64,000 nucleotides of DNA from Candidatus Persebacteraceae bacterium Df01 (GTDB taxonomy: Bacteria; Pseudomonadota; Gammaproteobacteria; Tethybacterales; Persebacteraceae). The stretch covers positions 298,114 to 362,113 of the forward strand of contig JANQAO010000003.1 of assembly GCA_030386295.1 (NCBI GenBank), written 5' to 3'. Below, one piece after another: positions 7,788-15,688 of the stretch; within the stretch, counting starts at the first letter, position 1, and each line of letters begins with the position of its first letter. Position numbers and translations under genes: made by a program. The notes below the pieces were generated by a model. That model saw nothing but the letters and a program-made list of their open reading frames with translations, made no database searches and was not told the origin of the DNA.

Positions 7788-9851
7788 TGATGTGTTTTCT
7801 GCATATTTGATAGTCAATTCGTCTTCTAAATCGAATATTGTTAAAGCGTGTTTTATTTTTTCGAATTTTCCAATACTGTCTATACATCCTTCAATGTAGT
7901 ATGTGTCATTTATTGCAATAGCCTGTCTGGGGCACCCTTCTTTTGGGTTTTTAGTCAATGTAATTTTTTCAGCCAAGTCAGTAGTGAAGAATGTTTTTGG
8001 TTGCAAGTCAAAAAGTTGCTTAAAAACTTCTACATATAACTTTGTAACTTGAGTGACTTCTATTTTTTGGTCGAAGAAAATCGCATATTCCAATTTCTTA
8101 TGTTTAGGGTCCCCTGCTTCAAAAATATTTACTTCATTATTTTCGTCTCTTTCTTCGATTTCAATCTCTGGAAATTGCCAAATTTTTAAAAAGCGTTCAG
8201 CGAGCAGGGAAAATCGTCTTTCGATTTCTGCATTATCCCACTTTTCGGCTATTGAAAGGTATTTATTAAGCCATAAACGACTGTCTTTGTAGCCTGCATT
8301 TTCTAAATCTCTTTTAATTACAAACGGCTTATTCCCAAGTTTTCCATTGTTACCTGATAATGTTAAGTTTCCGATTGTGTTTAAGAATGTTTCTTTTATG
8401 GAATTATATTCATCAGTTCCTAAATCAATTTTCCATTTTGGGTCAGGATTTTGAGGGAAAATATGTTCAATTGTTATATCAGTATTGCCTTCAATAATTA
8501 CTGGTTCTTTATTTTCAAAATTTTCAAGACGCTCTAGCAGATAAGTTCTGTTTTTAGATTTTATGTTGTATACGTCTTTGAGTTTAAGGCTTTCAATAAC
8601 TTCTTTGTTTTTGGGAAAACGTTGCGAGCCTGATCTTTTGAGTAACCATTTCTGCAATGACAACAAATAATCATCTTTATTCACTTTTTCATAAAGTGTC
8701 ATAAATATTTTGCTGATTACACTTGTTGGTAATCCAACTATAAATCTTCTCCAAGAAAATGATTGCATAAAATTCAAAATATCTATGAAAGTGGATTTTT
8801 CAATTATATTTTCAGAATAATCTTCATAGACTTTCATTAAGAATGGATAAGCCACATTTATTTCAAGTCGATTTATGTATTCAAGCTGTAATCTTATATC
8901 TTTATCAGGTTCGTTCTTGGGATTTAGTAGTTTGTTATAAAACTTAACAAGCGATTTTATTGGCAAAATATTTTTTTCCAATTCTTGTAAATCAGCCACA
9001 GGAAATTTTGCTTTGAACTCTAAATAAACTTTATTTTTATTCGGTATTTTATTGTTTACCAAAATCAAATAATCTCTAATATAATCCGAAACTTTGCTTA
9101 TATTCTGAGTTTCATCTTTTGCGAGTTTTTCAATGATTTCCCAATAGTTGTTGTAAATTTTATTTTGGTCTCTGCGATTAAGACCCATTAAAATATAGTT
9201 TCTAATTAAGTCTGCTTGTGAAAGTTCAAGTCCTGTAGAATTTAAACTTTCAAATATTCTTTGTGGGTCGTCTTTTTCTCGGTCAAGTGAAATTTCTACG
9301 AACATTAACTTTGAAAGCCCCTTGAGAACATAATAAAAACTTTCTTCAGTAATCCGACTTTTAAAGTAATTGTAGTTGTCTATAACCTTTGAAAAGTCAC
9401 TAAACTCTTCGTCTTTATCGCTTCTCAAAAGGTATTTAATTGCCTTGTCGTTGTTTTCAGTAGGTCGAAGTTTTAGTTTTTCTTCTTCGGGTGCAAATTT
9501 GTTGATCAGATAAGTTTCGCTTATTTCATTTACAAGTGCTTCGTTATTTATTTCAATTGCCAAACGATAGAGTACTAAATAAATTAAAGTCAATGTTGTT
9601 AGTCGTTGCTGCCCGTCAATTACAGTCAACTCTTTAATTCTTGAGGACGTGTAAACACCATCATGAACGTAAACGATACTACCAATGAAATGAGCGTTCA
9701 TTATATTACTTTTGCCAACTTCCAAAATATCGTCTAAAAGTTGTTTGCATTGACTTGTTGACCAATCATAATTTCGCTGATAAACGGGAATTACGAATTG
9801 AGTTTTATTTGAAGATAAAAAGTCTTCTACTTTCGTTTCGTTTGCTTTCAT
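7773..9851 (-). CDS. DUF262/DUF1524 GmrSD-like defence protein
   Basis: A 692-residue protein. The N-terminal DUF262 domain shows FVIPVYQRNYDWS (about residues 18-30) and ELTVIDGQQRLTTLTLIY (about 75-92), the DGQQR nucleotide-binding motif. The DUF1524 HNH-type nuclease domain shows TIEHIFPQNP (about 465-474) and IGNLTLSGNNGKLGN. About 110 further residues after position 580 form an extra domain I cannot name. The family includes the type IV restriction enzyme GmrSD, which cuts modified phage DNA, so an antiphage role is likely. A ribosome site (AGGAAA) precedes the ATG. The stop lies inside an attC-like site and an IS element sits 14 bases upstream of the start, so promoter and cassette boundary are lost there. 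Confidence 0.85.
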   Translation of the reverse strand: MKANETKVEDFLSSNKTQFVIPVYQRNYDWSTSQCKQLLDDILEVGKSNIMNAHFIGSIVYVHDGVYTSSRIKELTVIDGQQRLTTLTLIYLVLYRLAIEINNEALVNEISETYLINKFAPEEEKLKLRPTENNDKAIKYLLRSDKDEEFSDFSKVIDNYNYFKSRITEESFYYVLKGLSKLMFVEISLDREKDDPQRIFESLNSTGLELSQADLIRNYILMGLNRRDQNKIYNNYWEIIEKLAKDETQNISKVSDYIRDYLILVNNKIPNKNKVYLEFKAKFPVADLQELEKNILPIKSLVKFYNKLLNPKNEPDKDIRLQLEYINRLEINVAYPFLMKVYEDYSENIIEKSTFIDILNFMQSFSWRRFIVGLPTSVISKIFMTLYEKVNKDDYLLSLQKWLLKRSGSQRFPKNKEVIESLKLKDVYNIKSKNRTYLLERLENFENKEPVIIEGNTDITIEHIFPQNPDPKWKIDLGTDEYNSIKETFLNTIGNLTLSGNNGKLGNKPFVIKRDLENAGYKDSRLWLNKYLSIAEKWDNAEIERRFSLLAERFLKIWQFPEIEIEERDENNEVNIFEAGDPKHKKLEYAIFFDQKIEVTQVTKLYVEVFKQLFDLQPKTFFTTDLAEKITLTKNPKEGCPRQAIAINDTYYIEGCIDSIGKFEKIKHALTIFDLEDELTIKYAENTSRHPS

Positions 9852-9865
9852 TCGCTATTTCCTGT

Positions 9866-10589
9866 GGGTCTAGTAAACTTTAGAGTTTGTTTTTTCTTAA
9901 AAAATTTAACGTTATATCATACAGATTATTAAACCTAAATTCACTTTCCTTTAAGTGTAGATAAAAAGTCTTGTCACTCAATCCATTGAATTGAGATAAT
10001 CTTCTTTTTGTAAAACTCCAAAAAGATTCTATCCCGTTTACATGAGCTTTGCCTCTAGCAAACTCATCTTTTGAGTGAAATACTCTATAGTGGTCGTATC
10101 CATTTAACACCAATCCACCATAAGCTTTCCAGCCATCTGTATGGATGGTACTTCCTTCTAGTATTTTCCCTTGTATGATAGGTATTAATTGCTCTTTAGA
10201 GCAGTTTTTAACTATTTGTACATACACATTACCATTTCTTTTTAATAATCCAAACACGGGTGTTTTCCCAGCTGCACCCCGTCCTCTTTTGCCTCTTACT
10301 CTCTTTGCACCAAAATAAGACTCGTCTAATTCAAACTCTCCTTTAGAACTATTGTTTTCCAAAAGATTTTTTACTATATAAACTCTTAGTTTGTTGAATA
10401 TTTTTTTACAACTTACATGAGATATATTGGTAATTTGTGAAGTTTCATAGGCGTTTAAATCCATTGAAAAACATTTAATCAATTGCCTAAATTTTGCTTC
10501 AGAAATATGTGAACGATTGTAATACTTGTTTTTAGCTTTTGATTTCATACTTTAAGAAACCTTTTTGGCTCTTAAAGTTTACCAGAACC
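9866..10589 (-). mobile_element. IS1595-family insertion sequence
   Basis: A 724-base element carrying one transposase gene. The left end GGGTCTAGTAAACTTTAGAG and the reverse of the right end, GGTTCTGGTAAACTTTAAGAG, are imperfect terminal inverted repeats of about 20 bases. The flanking octamers TTTCCTGT and TAATCTAT do not match, so no target duplication is seen. On its right it abuts a half attC-like site; on its left it sits just before the DUF262 start. Confidence 0.8.
9880..10548 (-). CDS. IS1595-family transposase (ISXO2-like DDE)
   Basis: A 222-residue transposase that moves the surrounding element by DDE chemistry. Visible catalytic blocks are FELDESYFGAKRVRGKRG (first Asp, about residues 92-109), STIHTDGWKAY (second Asp, about 152-162), and HVNGIESFWSFTKRRL (about 183-198), where this family has Asn/Glu in the third position. 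The N-terminus has a helix-turn-helix-like part and lacks the Zn-binding region of the longer IS1595 members, which resembles the IS1016 group. The frame is intact and both element ends are present, so it may be active. Confidence 0.88.
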   Translation of the reverse strand: MKSKAKNKYYNRSHISEAKFRQLIKCFSMDLNAYETSQITNISHVSCKKIFNKLRVYIVKNLLENNSSKGEFELDESYFGAKRVRGKRGRGAAGKTPVFGLLKRNGNVYVQIVKNCSKEQLIPIIQGKILEGSTIHTDGWKAYGGLVLNGYDHYRVFHSKDEFARGKAHVNGIESFWSFTKRRLSQFNGLSDKTFYLHLKESEFRFNNLYDITLNFLRKNKL

Positions 10590-10642
10590 TAATCTATTAT
10601 CGCCACGCCGTTAGAGCCGACCGCTAGAGTGCTTTGTTAGGT
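10590..10642 (-). repeat. attC-like site C, interrupted by the IS
   Basis: Minus strand: ACCTAAC (10642-10636, fits RYYYAAC), then AGCGGTCGGCTCTAAC, then the arm GGCGTGGCGATAA and the start of the loop, TAGATTA, where the IS end begins. The right arm and R' box are missing here. A stretch of about 30 bases is nearly identical to site B (AGCGGTCGRCTCTARCG and on). The stop of the small frameshifted gene lies 12 bases before it. Confidence 0.65.
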
Positions 10643-10653
10643 AACCCATGTAA

Positions 10654-10888
10654 CTACTTGATTGATACATACCAAACATCTATTTCTGGCCATTCTCCGC
10701 CATATTCATCTATAAAGACAATTTTTTCTGGGATTTTACTAACACCAGGGACTTCGTATATGATAGTTTGTCCACCTAGACCATCTGTTGCCCAATTCAT
10801 ATGAGCACATGGAATAAATTCTGTCTTCTTTTCCTCTTATGCCTATTATCGCCTTGCCACAAGGAGTATGCAATTTAATCTTTTTCAT
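10654..10888 (-). pseudogene. small frameshifted cassette gene (about 78 aa)
   Basis: From an ATG at 10888 the frame reads MKKIKLHTPCGKAIIGIRGK and then loses sense. Another frame takes over as EEKKTEFIPCAHMNWATDGL and runs through YEVPGVSKIPEKIVFID to WPEIDVWYVSIK and a stop at 10654. The switch falls in the A-rich stretch at about 10822-10836. The second part looks like real protein of an unknown family. The stop lies 12 bases from attC-like site C, as for a cassette gene. It may be truly decayed, or carry a sequence error in a short homopolymer. Confidence 0.55.
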
Positions 10889-10925
10889 AATCTATTCACA
10901 CCATACATTGCCAACATACGTTTTA

Positions 10926-11108
10926 TTACCATTTAGTTGGTTTTTTTATATGACAGAGTTCTTTAATTTCTTTACCACACGGACAATTATCCCAGTTCTC
11001 TTGAATTTCAACATCTACTAATTTCCACTCATCTTTAGCATAGTAAAATTCGTTTGCATTTGATAAAGTTAAAATATGCTTCTTTAAATTTTCAAAATTG
11101 CTAGCCAC
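10926..11108 (-). pseudogene. small CPCG-motif protein, probably frameshifted
   Basis: A GTG-started frame of 60 residues contains WDNCPCGKEIKELCHIKK, a Cys-rich motif. Removing one A from the run of seven at about 10951-10957 continues the frame as NQLNGNKTYVGNV, which reads like the natural continuation and suggests a one-base slip. Further small shifts would be needed to extend it toward the next ORF. The family is unknown to me; small, no signal peptide, no membrane segment. Confidence 0.4.
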
Positions 11109-11231
11109 TTTACCATTTTAAGATAGTATGTAACTTCAAATCAAGAAACTTTAGCTAAATAGAGTCATATTTTAAAAATTTGCTAAGAGGTTATTTTTTA
11201 GCGAACTCTAATTTCATATTTTTCTACTAAA

Positions 11232-11600
11232 TTATTTCAATATGACCATATCCCAATATGACCAGCCCCAGCCATCAAGTTTTCCATCAATGATTACAAG
11301 TGGTGTAAGCTCATCATCAGTAATTGCTCCGTCAGATTTTTTTGTATCTGTGTAGTAAAGCATTAACTCGAAAGTTTTATCATTAGAGCGATACATTTCA
11401 GTTCGGTATGGATTTGTGATGACAGTTCCATCTGAAGATGTTTGTGTTTTTGTTCCCATTGTTTTAAGGACGTCAATCTTTGACATACCCGCTGAAAGAC
11501 TAAGAAGTTTATTTCTGTTGTCTGCACGTATTTGGTTAGTGCTTGCACAGCTAGTAACCATTAAGCATACTGAAACTATGACGAAGATGTTCTTTAGCAT
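11232..11600 (-). CDS. small lipoprotein (BamE/SmpA-like layout)
   Basis: A 122-residue secreted lipoprotein. The signal peptide MLKNIFVIVSVCLMVTSCAS carries a lipobox (VTSC), so it should be lipidated and held in a membrane. The mature part starts with RADNRNKLLSLSAGMSKIDV, where the L-x-x-GM-x-x-x-V pattern recalls BamE/SmpA-like and DUF3192-like small lipoproteins, and ends with LDGWGWSYWDMVI. The ATG at 11600 has an AGGAG site 6 bases upstream; a longer frame from 11621 lacks one. Just upstream is the half-site GTTATGT (11624-11618), so this is the first gene of the cassette series. Function unknown. Confidence 0.75.
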   Translation of the reverse strand: MLKNIFVIVSVCLMVTSCASTNQIRADNRNKLLSLSAGMSKIDVLKTMGTKTQTSSDGTVITNPYRTEMYRSNDKTFELMLYYTDTKKSDGAITDDELTPLVIIDGKLDGWGWSYWDMVILK

Positions 11601-11617
11601 TTGTTCTCCTGATTTAC

Positions 11618-11650
11618 ACATAACGGCGTGGCGATAACCAGCCTATCTAC
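11618..11650 (-). repeat. half attC-like site D, right edge of cassette cluster
   Basis: On the plus strand, 11619-11649 matches 7669-7699 of site B with one mismatch. It carries the R' box (GTTATGT on the minus strand) and one stem arm plus the loop, but the other arm is replaced by an unrelated sequence. It marks the right limit of the cassette region. Confidence 0.65.
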
Positions 11651-11683
11651 CTATTCAAATTATACTCTAAATAGGCAGATAGG
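11642..11683. repeat. 14-bp hairpin at the cassette cluster edge
   Basis: CCTATCTACCTATT (11642-11655) and AATAGGCAGATAGG (11670-11683) are inverted copies with one mismatch around a 14-base AT-rich loop. It begins inside half-site D. It could be a hybrid recombination site or a transcription stop; no T-run follows directly. Confidence 0.6.
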
Positions 11684-11848
11684 TCGGGTTGATTAGCTTT
11701 TTGCCATACCGAGATAACATAAAAAATTCTATTATTTTAGTCAGCATTAAAATAAACATAGCTCGATATTTTTTGTGATAGAATAAAATGAACCGTACCA
11801 GGAATTTTTATTAACTAATAAGAATTTTTTATAAATCCTACTATTTGG

Positions 11849-11889
11849 TTGGCGATTTGAGCCAAACAAACGTGGGTTTGTGTTTTTTT
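11849..11889 (+). promoter_or_regulatory. tmm leader: two hairpins with T-run
   Basis: TTGGC/GCCAA (11849-11853 with 11861-11865) forms a first small hairpin. ACAAAC/GTTTGT (11866-11871 with 11876-11881) forms a second, followed by a run of seven T (11883-11889). This looks like a weak intrinsic terminator or attenuator just before the tmm ribosome site (AAGGAG, 11895-11900). The rest of 11684-11848 shows no gene. Confidence 0.4.
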
Positions 11890-11909
11890 ATTTTAAGGAG
11901 ACATAAAAA

Positions 11910-13253
11910 ATGGCAAAAGGGATAGCAATTATTGGCGCAGGTCCAAGTGGTATGGCACAACTTCGCGCATTTCAATCAGCGCAACAAAAAGGCGCAGATA
12001 TTCCCGAAATTGTTTGTTTTGAAAAACAAAACGATTGGGGTGGTTTGTGGAATTACACATGGCGCACAGGGCTTGATGCCAACGGTGAGCCTGTGCACGG
12101 CAGTATGTATCGCTATCTTTGGTCAAATGGCCCAAAAGAGGGACTTGAATTTGCTGATTACACTTTTGAGGCGCATTTTGGTCATCCGATTGCATCTTAT
12201 CCACCGCGTGCTGTGCTTTGGGATTATATCAAAGGACGGGTTGAAACGGCCGATGTGCGCAAATGGATTCGCTTTAACACTGCCGCACGCAGGATAACTT
12301 TTGATGATGCGACCGAGACTTTTTCGGTAACAGTCGAAGATTACAACAAGCACGAGGAATACACCGAAGAATTTGATTATGTCGTGGTGGCATCGGGACA
12401 CTTTTCTATCCCCAGTGTGCCTTATTTTTCAGGCTTTGAAACCTTTAACGGACGGGTGTTACACGCGCATGATTTTCGTGATGCGCTAGAGTTTAAAGAC
12501 AGAGATTTGCTGTTGATTGGCACATCGTATTCAGCAGAAGACATCGGTTCGCAATGTTGGAAATACGGCGCGAAATCGCTCACTGTATCGCACCGCACCG
12601 CACCGATGGGTTTTGATTGGCCTGATAATTGGCAAGAAGTGCCATTGCTCACCAAGGTCGAAAACAACACCTGTACTTTTGCCGATGGCACGACGAAAAA
12701 AGTTGATGCGATTATCCTTTGCACAGGCTATCAGCACCATTTTCCATTTATGGAAGAAAAGCTCAAACTACGCACCAACAACCGCTTATACCCCGTTGAT
12801 TTGTACAACGGCGTGGTGTGGGTCGAAAATACCAAATGCTTGTATCTCGGTATGCAAGACCAATGGTACACATTCAATATGTTTGATGCACAGGCATGGT
12901 ATGCCCGCGATGTGATTTTGGGCAAACAAGACCTGCCGAGCAAAAATGAGATGTATGCCGACATTGAAACATGGCGTGCCGAAGAAGACGCGGCGCCTGA
13001 TGATTATGCCTCGATTGAATTTCAAGGCAAATATATACAGCACTTGATTGATAAAACCGATTATCCAAGTTTTGATATCCCAAGTTCTAACGAGGCTTTT
13101 TTCCAATGGAAGAAGCACAAGAAAAAGGGCATCATGACTTTCCGTGATAATGGCTATAAATCTGTAATGACAGGCACGATGGCACCCAACCACCACACGC
13201 CTTGGACAGATGCGTTGGATGATTCGTTAGAGAGCTATTTGAAGAAAAAATAA
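11910..13253 (+). CDS. tmm: trimethylamine monooxygenase (flavin-containing)
   Basis: A 447-residue class B flavin monooxygenase that oxidises trimethylamine to TMAO with NADPH and O2, and can also act on related amines and sulfides. It shows the FAD fold GAGPSG (9-14), [12 protein letters not shown] with the Asn (about 73) typical of bacterial TMA monooxygenases, the FMO signature [11 protein letters not shown] (about 179-189), and the NADP fold [13 protein letters not shown]. Similarity to the Methylocella-type enzyme is high over the full length, including [11 protein letters not shown] near the end. AAGGAG stands 9 bases before the ATG. A branched-chain-type ABC transporter follows on the same strand, 110 bases on; no tdm gene is in the window. 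Confidence 0.93.
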   Translation: MAKGIAIIGAGPSGMAQLRAFQSAQQKGADIPEIVCFEKQNDWGGLWNYTWRTGLDANGEPVHGSMYRYLWSNGPKEGLEFADYTFEAHFGHPIASYPPRAVLWDYIKGRVETADVRKWIRFNTAARRITFDDATETFSVTVEDYNKHEEYTEEFDYVVVASGHFSIPSVPYFSGFETFNGRVLHAHDFRDALEFKDRDLLLIGTSYSAEDIGSQCWKYGAKSLTVSHRTAPMGFDWPDNWQEVPLLTKVENNTCTFADGTTKKVDAIILCTGYQHHFPFMEEKLKLRTNNRLYPVDLYNGVVWVENTKCLYLGMQDQWYTFNMFDAQAWYARDVILGKQDLPSKNEMYADIETWRAEEDAAPDDYASIEFQGKYIQHLIDKTDYPSFDIPSSNEAFFQWKKHKKKGIMTFRDNGYKSVMTGTMAPNHHTPWTDALDDSLESYLKKK

Positions 13254-13363
13254 TATATCAGAAAACATATATCTGCCAACCTATGTTTTTTGTATCATGT
13301 GGTACGGTGCTGGCAGAATGGGTGTTTTTTAATAAAATTTGAAACCTAACAAGGAGAGAATAT

Positions 13364-14629
13364 ATGACTATGAAGCGAAGAGATTTTCTTAAAATGTCGG
13401 TCACTGGTGCGGTTGTTGCAGGTACATCAACCTTGCCGACCAATGTATTTGCTGCCAACAAAACCGTCAAAATCGGTATGAATATTCCGATGACAGGCGA
13501 CTATGCCCCGTGGGGATTGCCCGGCTTGTATGGTTGTCAGATTGTGGCAAACGACATTAATAAAGCAGGTGGTATTAAAATCGATAGCAAAAAATACAAC
13601 ATTGAGATTGTCGCCTATGATCACGGTTATGACACCGAAAAAGCGGTACAAGGCTATAAAAAATTGGTGTTACAAGACCACGTGAAAATGGTAATGATGC
13701 TTGGTGGTTCAACGGTGGCCTCTGTTTTGCCATGGGCACAGCGAAAGAAAATGCTAACTACCACTTTGTTGCCAAGCGATATTACCCCAAAATCAGACTA
13801 TCTAATCGCGACTTGCGAAACACATCCTGTTTACAATGTTACTGGCGTGGAGTGGTTAGCAGAAAACCATCCTGATGCAAAAACAGCGGTGATTGTAACC
13901 AACAACGATGCCGAATACGGTTTGCAGTCGGCCGCGACCTACAAAGCCGCGTTTGAAGTGGCGGGTATCAAGGTCGTCGATGTTAATCTGCACGGTTTTG
14001 ATGTAACGGATTTTGCACCAATCGTAAGCTCGGTATTGGCGAAAAAACCAGATATATTCTGCATGGCGACCAGCTTTTATGTAACGCCATTGATGGAGCA
14101 GCTTTATCATCAGGGCTTTAATGGAAAAATTATCTCTTGCACCCTTGATTATTACGATGAAATTATCGCTAAAACCAGCAAAGAATTCGTCAACGGTACG
14201 ATTTTCCAATTCCCAGATTTTGATGACCCCGCGCTTCAGCAAAAAGGTATTAACTTCCCAGACCCAGCAGGCTTTGATGCCAAATTCCGCAAATCACATC
14301 CAAACGATTGGTCAGCGGTGGCCTGGGAATATCCAGCGGTACTTTACAACTGGATTCAGGGCGCGAAAAATGCGGGCAGTGTTGAGCCTACCGCAGTACT
14401 CAAGGCTATTAAAGGCGCAAAAAATCCAGAGTTTATCTTTGGTGGCGGTCGTTGGTGGGGTAGCCAGCTTTGGGGTCAAGACAACGCTTTGGTTGGCCGC
14501 TGGCCTGTGGTGGTTATCGAAAACGGTAAAGCACGCATCAAAGAATACCGCGATGTGCCAGCTTGGCTTGACAAGAACCAAAAAGTGCTTGTCAAACACA
14601 TGAAGGCGATGAAATTGCGTACGATTTAA
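13364..14629 (+). CDS. branched-chain-type ABC substrate-binding protein
   Basis: A 421-residue periplasmic binding protein of the LivK/UrtA/AmiC class (type I fold). The N-terminus MTMKRRDFLKMSVTGAVVAG carries a twin-arginine-like motif (RRDFLK) before an AxA cleavage region near residue 30, so it may be exported folded. The mature part opens with KIGMNIPMTGDYAPWGLPGL and has DINKAGGI, both family-typical; a late GGGRWWGSQLWGQD stretch is rich in aromatic residues. AAGGAG precedes the ATG. Its place right behind tmm suggests a small amine, amide or related nitrogen compound as ligand, but the ligand cannot be read from the sequence. Its 3' end is duplicated in tandem. Confidence 0.85.
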   Translation: MTMKRRDFLKMSVTGAVVAGTSTLPTNVFAANKTVKIGMNIPMTGDYAPWGLPGLYGCQIVANDINKAGGIKIDSKKYNIEIVAYDHGYDTEKAVQGYKKLVLQDHVKMVMMLGGSTVASVLPWAQRKKMLTTTLLPSDITPKSDYLIATCETHPVYNVTGVEWLAENHPDAKTAVIVTNNDAEYGLQSAATYKAAFEVAGIKVVDVNLHGFDVTDFAPIVSSVLAKKPDIFCMATSFYVTPLMEQLYHQGFNGKIISCTLDYYDEIIAKTSKEFVNGTIFQFPDFDDPALQQKGINFPDPAGFDAKFRKSHPNDWSAVAWEYPAVLYNWIQGAKNAGSVEPTAVLKAIKGAKNPEFIFGGGRWWGSQLWGQDNALVGRWPVVVIENGKARIKEYRDVPAWLDKNQKVLVKHMKAMKLRTI

Positions 14630-14740
14630 CTCCAAGCACGCTATTTCTTAATTGGCTTGACAAGAACCAAAAAGTGCTTGTCAAGCACATGAAGGCTATG
14701 AAATTGCGTACGATTTAACTCCAAGCACGCTATTTATTAA
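14563..14740 (+). repeat. tandem duplication of the binding-protein 3' end
   Basis: Two head-to-tail copies of an 89-base unit (14563-14651 and 14652-14740), beginning TTGGCTTGACAAGAACC. They differ at a handful of bases. The first copy encodes the last 22 codons of the binding protein, including its stop; the second repeats this outside the gene, again with a stop. It is a recent local duplication. Confidence 0.9.
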
Positions 14741-14818
14741 CCAAACTTCTGTGCAATTGATAGAGAGGTTTAGCGTATTGAAATCACGCCATATAGTTAT
14801 TTTGAGAGGCGAAAGTCT

Positions 14819-15688
14819 ATGGAATTAGTCATACAATCAGTCATAAATGGTTTGATTCAAGGAGGTTTTTTCGCCCTGTTTGCGGTCGGGCTTGTGCTTA
14901 TTTTCGGCGTGATGGGCGTGGTGAATTTCGCCCATGGTGAGTTGGTGATGGTCGGGGCATACACCGTTTGGTTTGTACATGCCCAGTCTGATTTGCCGTA
15001 TATTCCAACGATTATTTTAGCAATCTTAATCGCTACTGTTATCGGGCTTTTGATGGAGCGGTTTTTATTCCGCGCCACCCGCGATAACCCGCTTGCGGGC
15101 TTGATTTGTTCAATTGGTGTGTTGTTTGTTTTGCAGGTGTTTGCGACGCTGATTGGCGGTGATGGACCATCAAAACAAGTCGCACCACCTTTTCACGGCA
15201 CTTTGGTATTGTTTGATTTCTTGCGCATTCCATATCAGCGAATTTTCAGCTTTGGGATCTCTGTCGCAACCCTTGCCGCTCTTTGGTATTTTTTGGTGCG
15301 CACCAAACTCGGTTGGGCATTACGCGCCGTGGCACTTGACCGCGAGGCATCCGCTCTGCAAGGGATAAATATCAACATGATTTCGATGATTGCCATCGGT
15401 GTTGGTGCCGCGCTTGCTGGGCTTGCAGGTGCACTAATGGCGCCGCTTGTTAATATCAACCCACATATGGGACACAATGTGATTATCACCGCCTTTATCG
15501 TGGCGATTGTCGGTGGTGTCGGTAGCTTGTCTGGCTCAATTCTTGCAGCGATTCTCTATGCGTTATTGCACACATTTATTACGGTCTATTACGGCGCTAC
15601 CATTGCAACCATCTGTGGATTGCTGTTGATGGTGGTGGTGCTGATTGTCAAGCCAACGGGTTTGATGGGCATTCGGGTGAGCGAGTGA
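14819..15688 (+). CDS. branched-chain-type ABC permease, LivH class
   Basis: A 289-residue inner-membrane permease with about eight hydrophobic segments, of normal LivH/UrtB length. It opens with NGLIQGGFFALFAVGLVLIF and GVVNFAHGELVMVGAY, which are hallmarks of the family, and has the cytoplasmic EAA-like loop ALRAVALDREASALQGIN (about residues 166-183) that contacts the ATPases. It follows the binding protein and starts a run of overlapping genes: its TGA shares one base with the next ATG. The substrate is that of the whole transporter and is unknown. Confidence 0.9.
   Translation: MELVIQSVINGLIQGGFFALFAVGLVLIFGVMGVVNFAHGELVMVGAYTVWFVHAQSDLPYIPTIILAILIATVIGLLMERFLFRATRDNPLAGLICSIGVLFVLQVFATLIGGDGPSKQVAPPFHGTLVLFDFLRIPYQRIFSFGISVATLAALWYFLVRTKLGWALRAVALDREASALQGININMISMIAIGVGAALAGLAGALMAPLVNINPHMGHNVIITAFIVAIVGGVGSLSGSILAAILYALLHTFITVYYGATIATICGLLLMVVVLIVKPTGLMGIRVSE

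Noticed and set aside
9858-10597. Target-site duplication around the IS
   Set aside because: The flanking octamers TTTCCTGT and TAATCTAT do not match, and shifting the ends by a few bases does not help.
6241-11700. Integron integrase gene or attI site
   Set aside because: No tyrosine-recombinase-like frame is present in this part of the window; only attC-like sites are seen.
12123-13196. Long minus-strand frames inside tmm (up to 136 codons)
   Set aside because: They are shadows of the strongly coding plus strand and have no protein character or ribosome sites.
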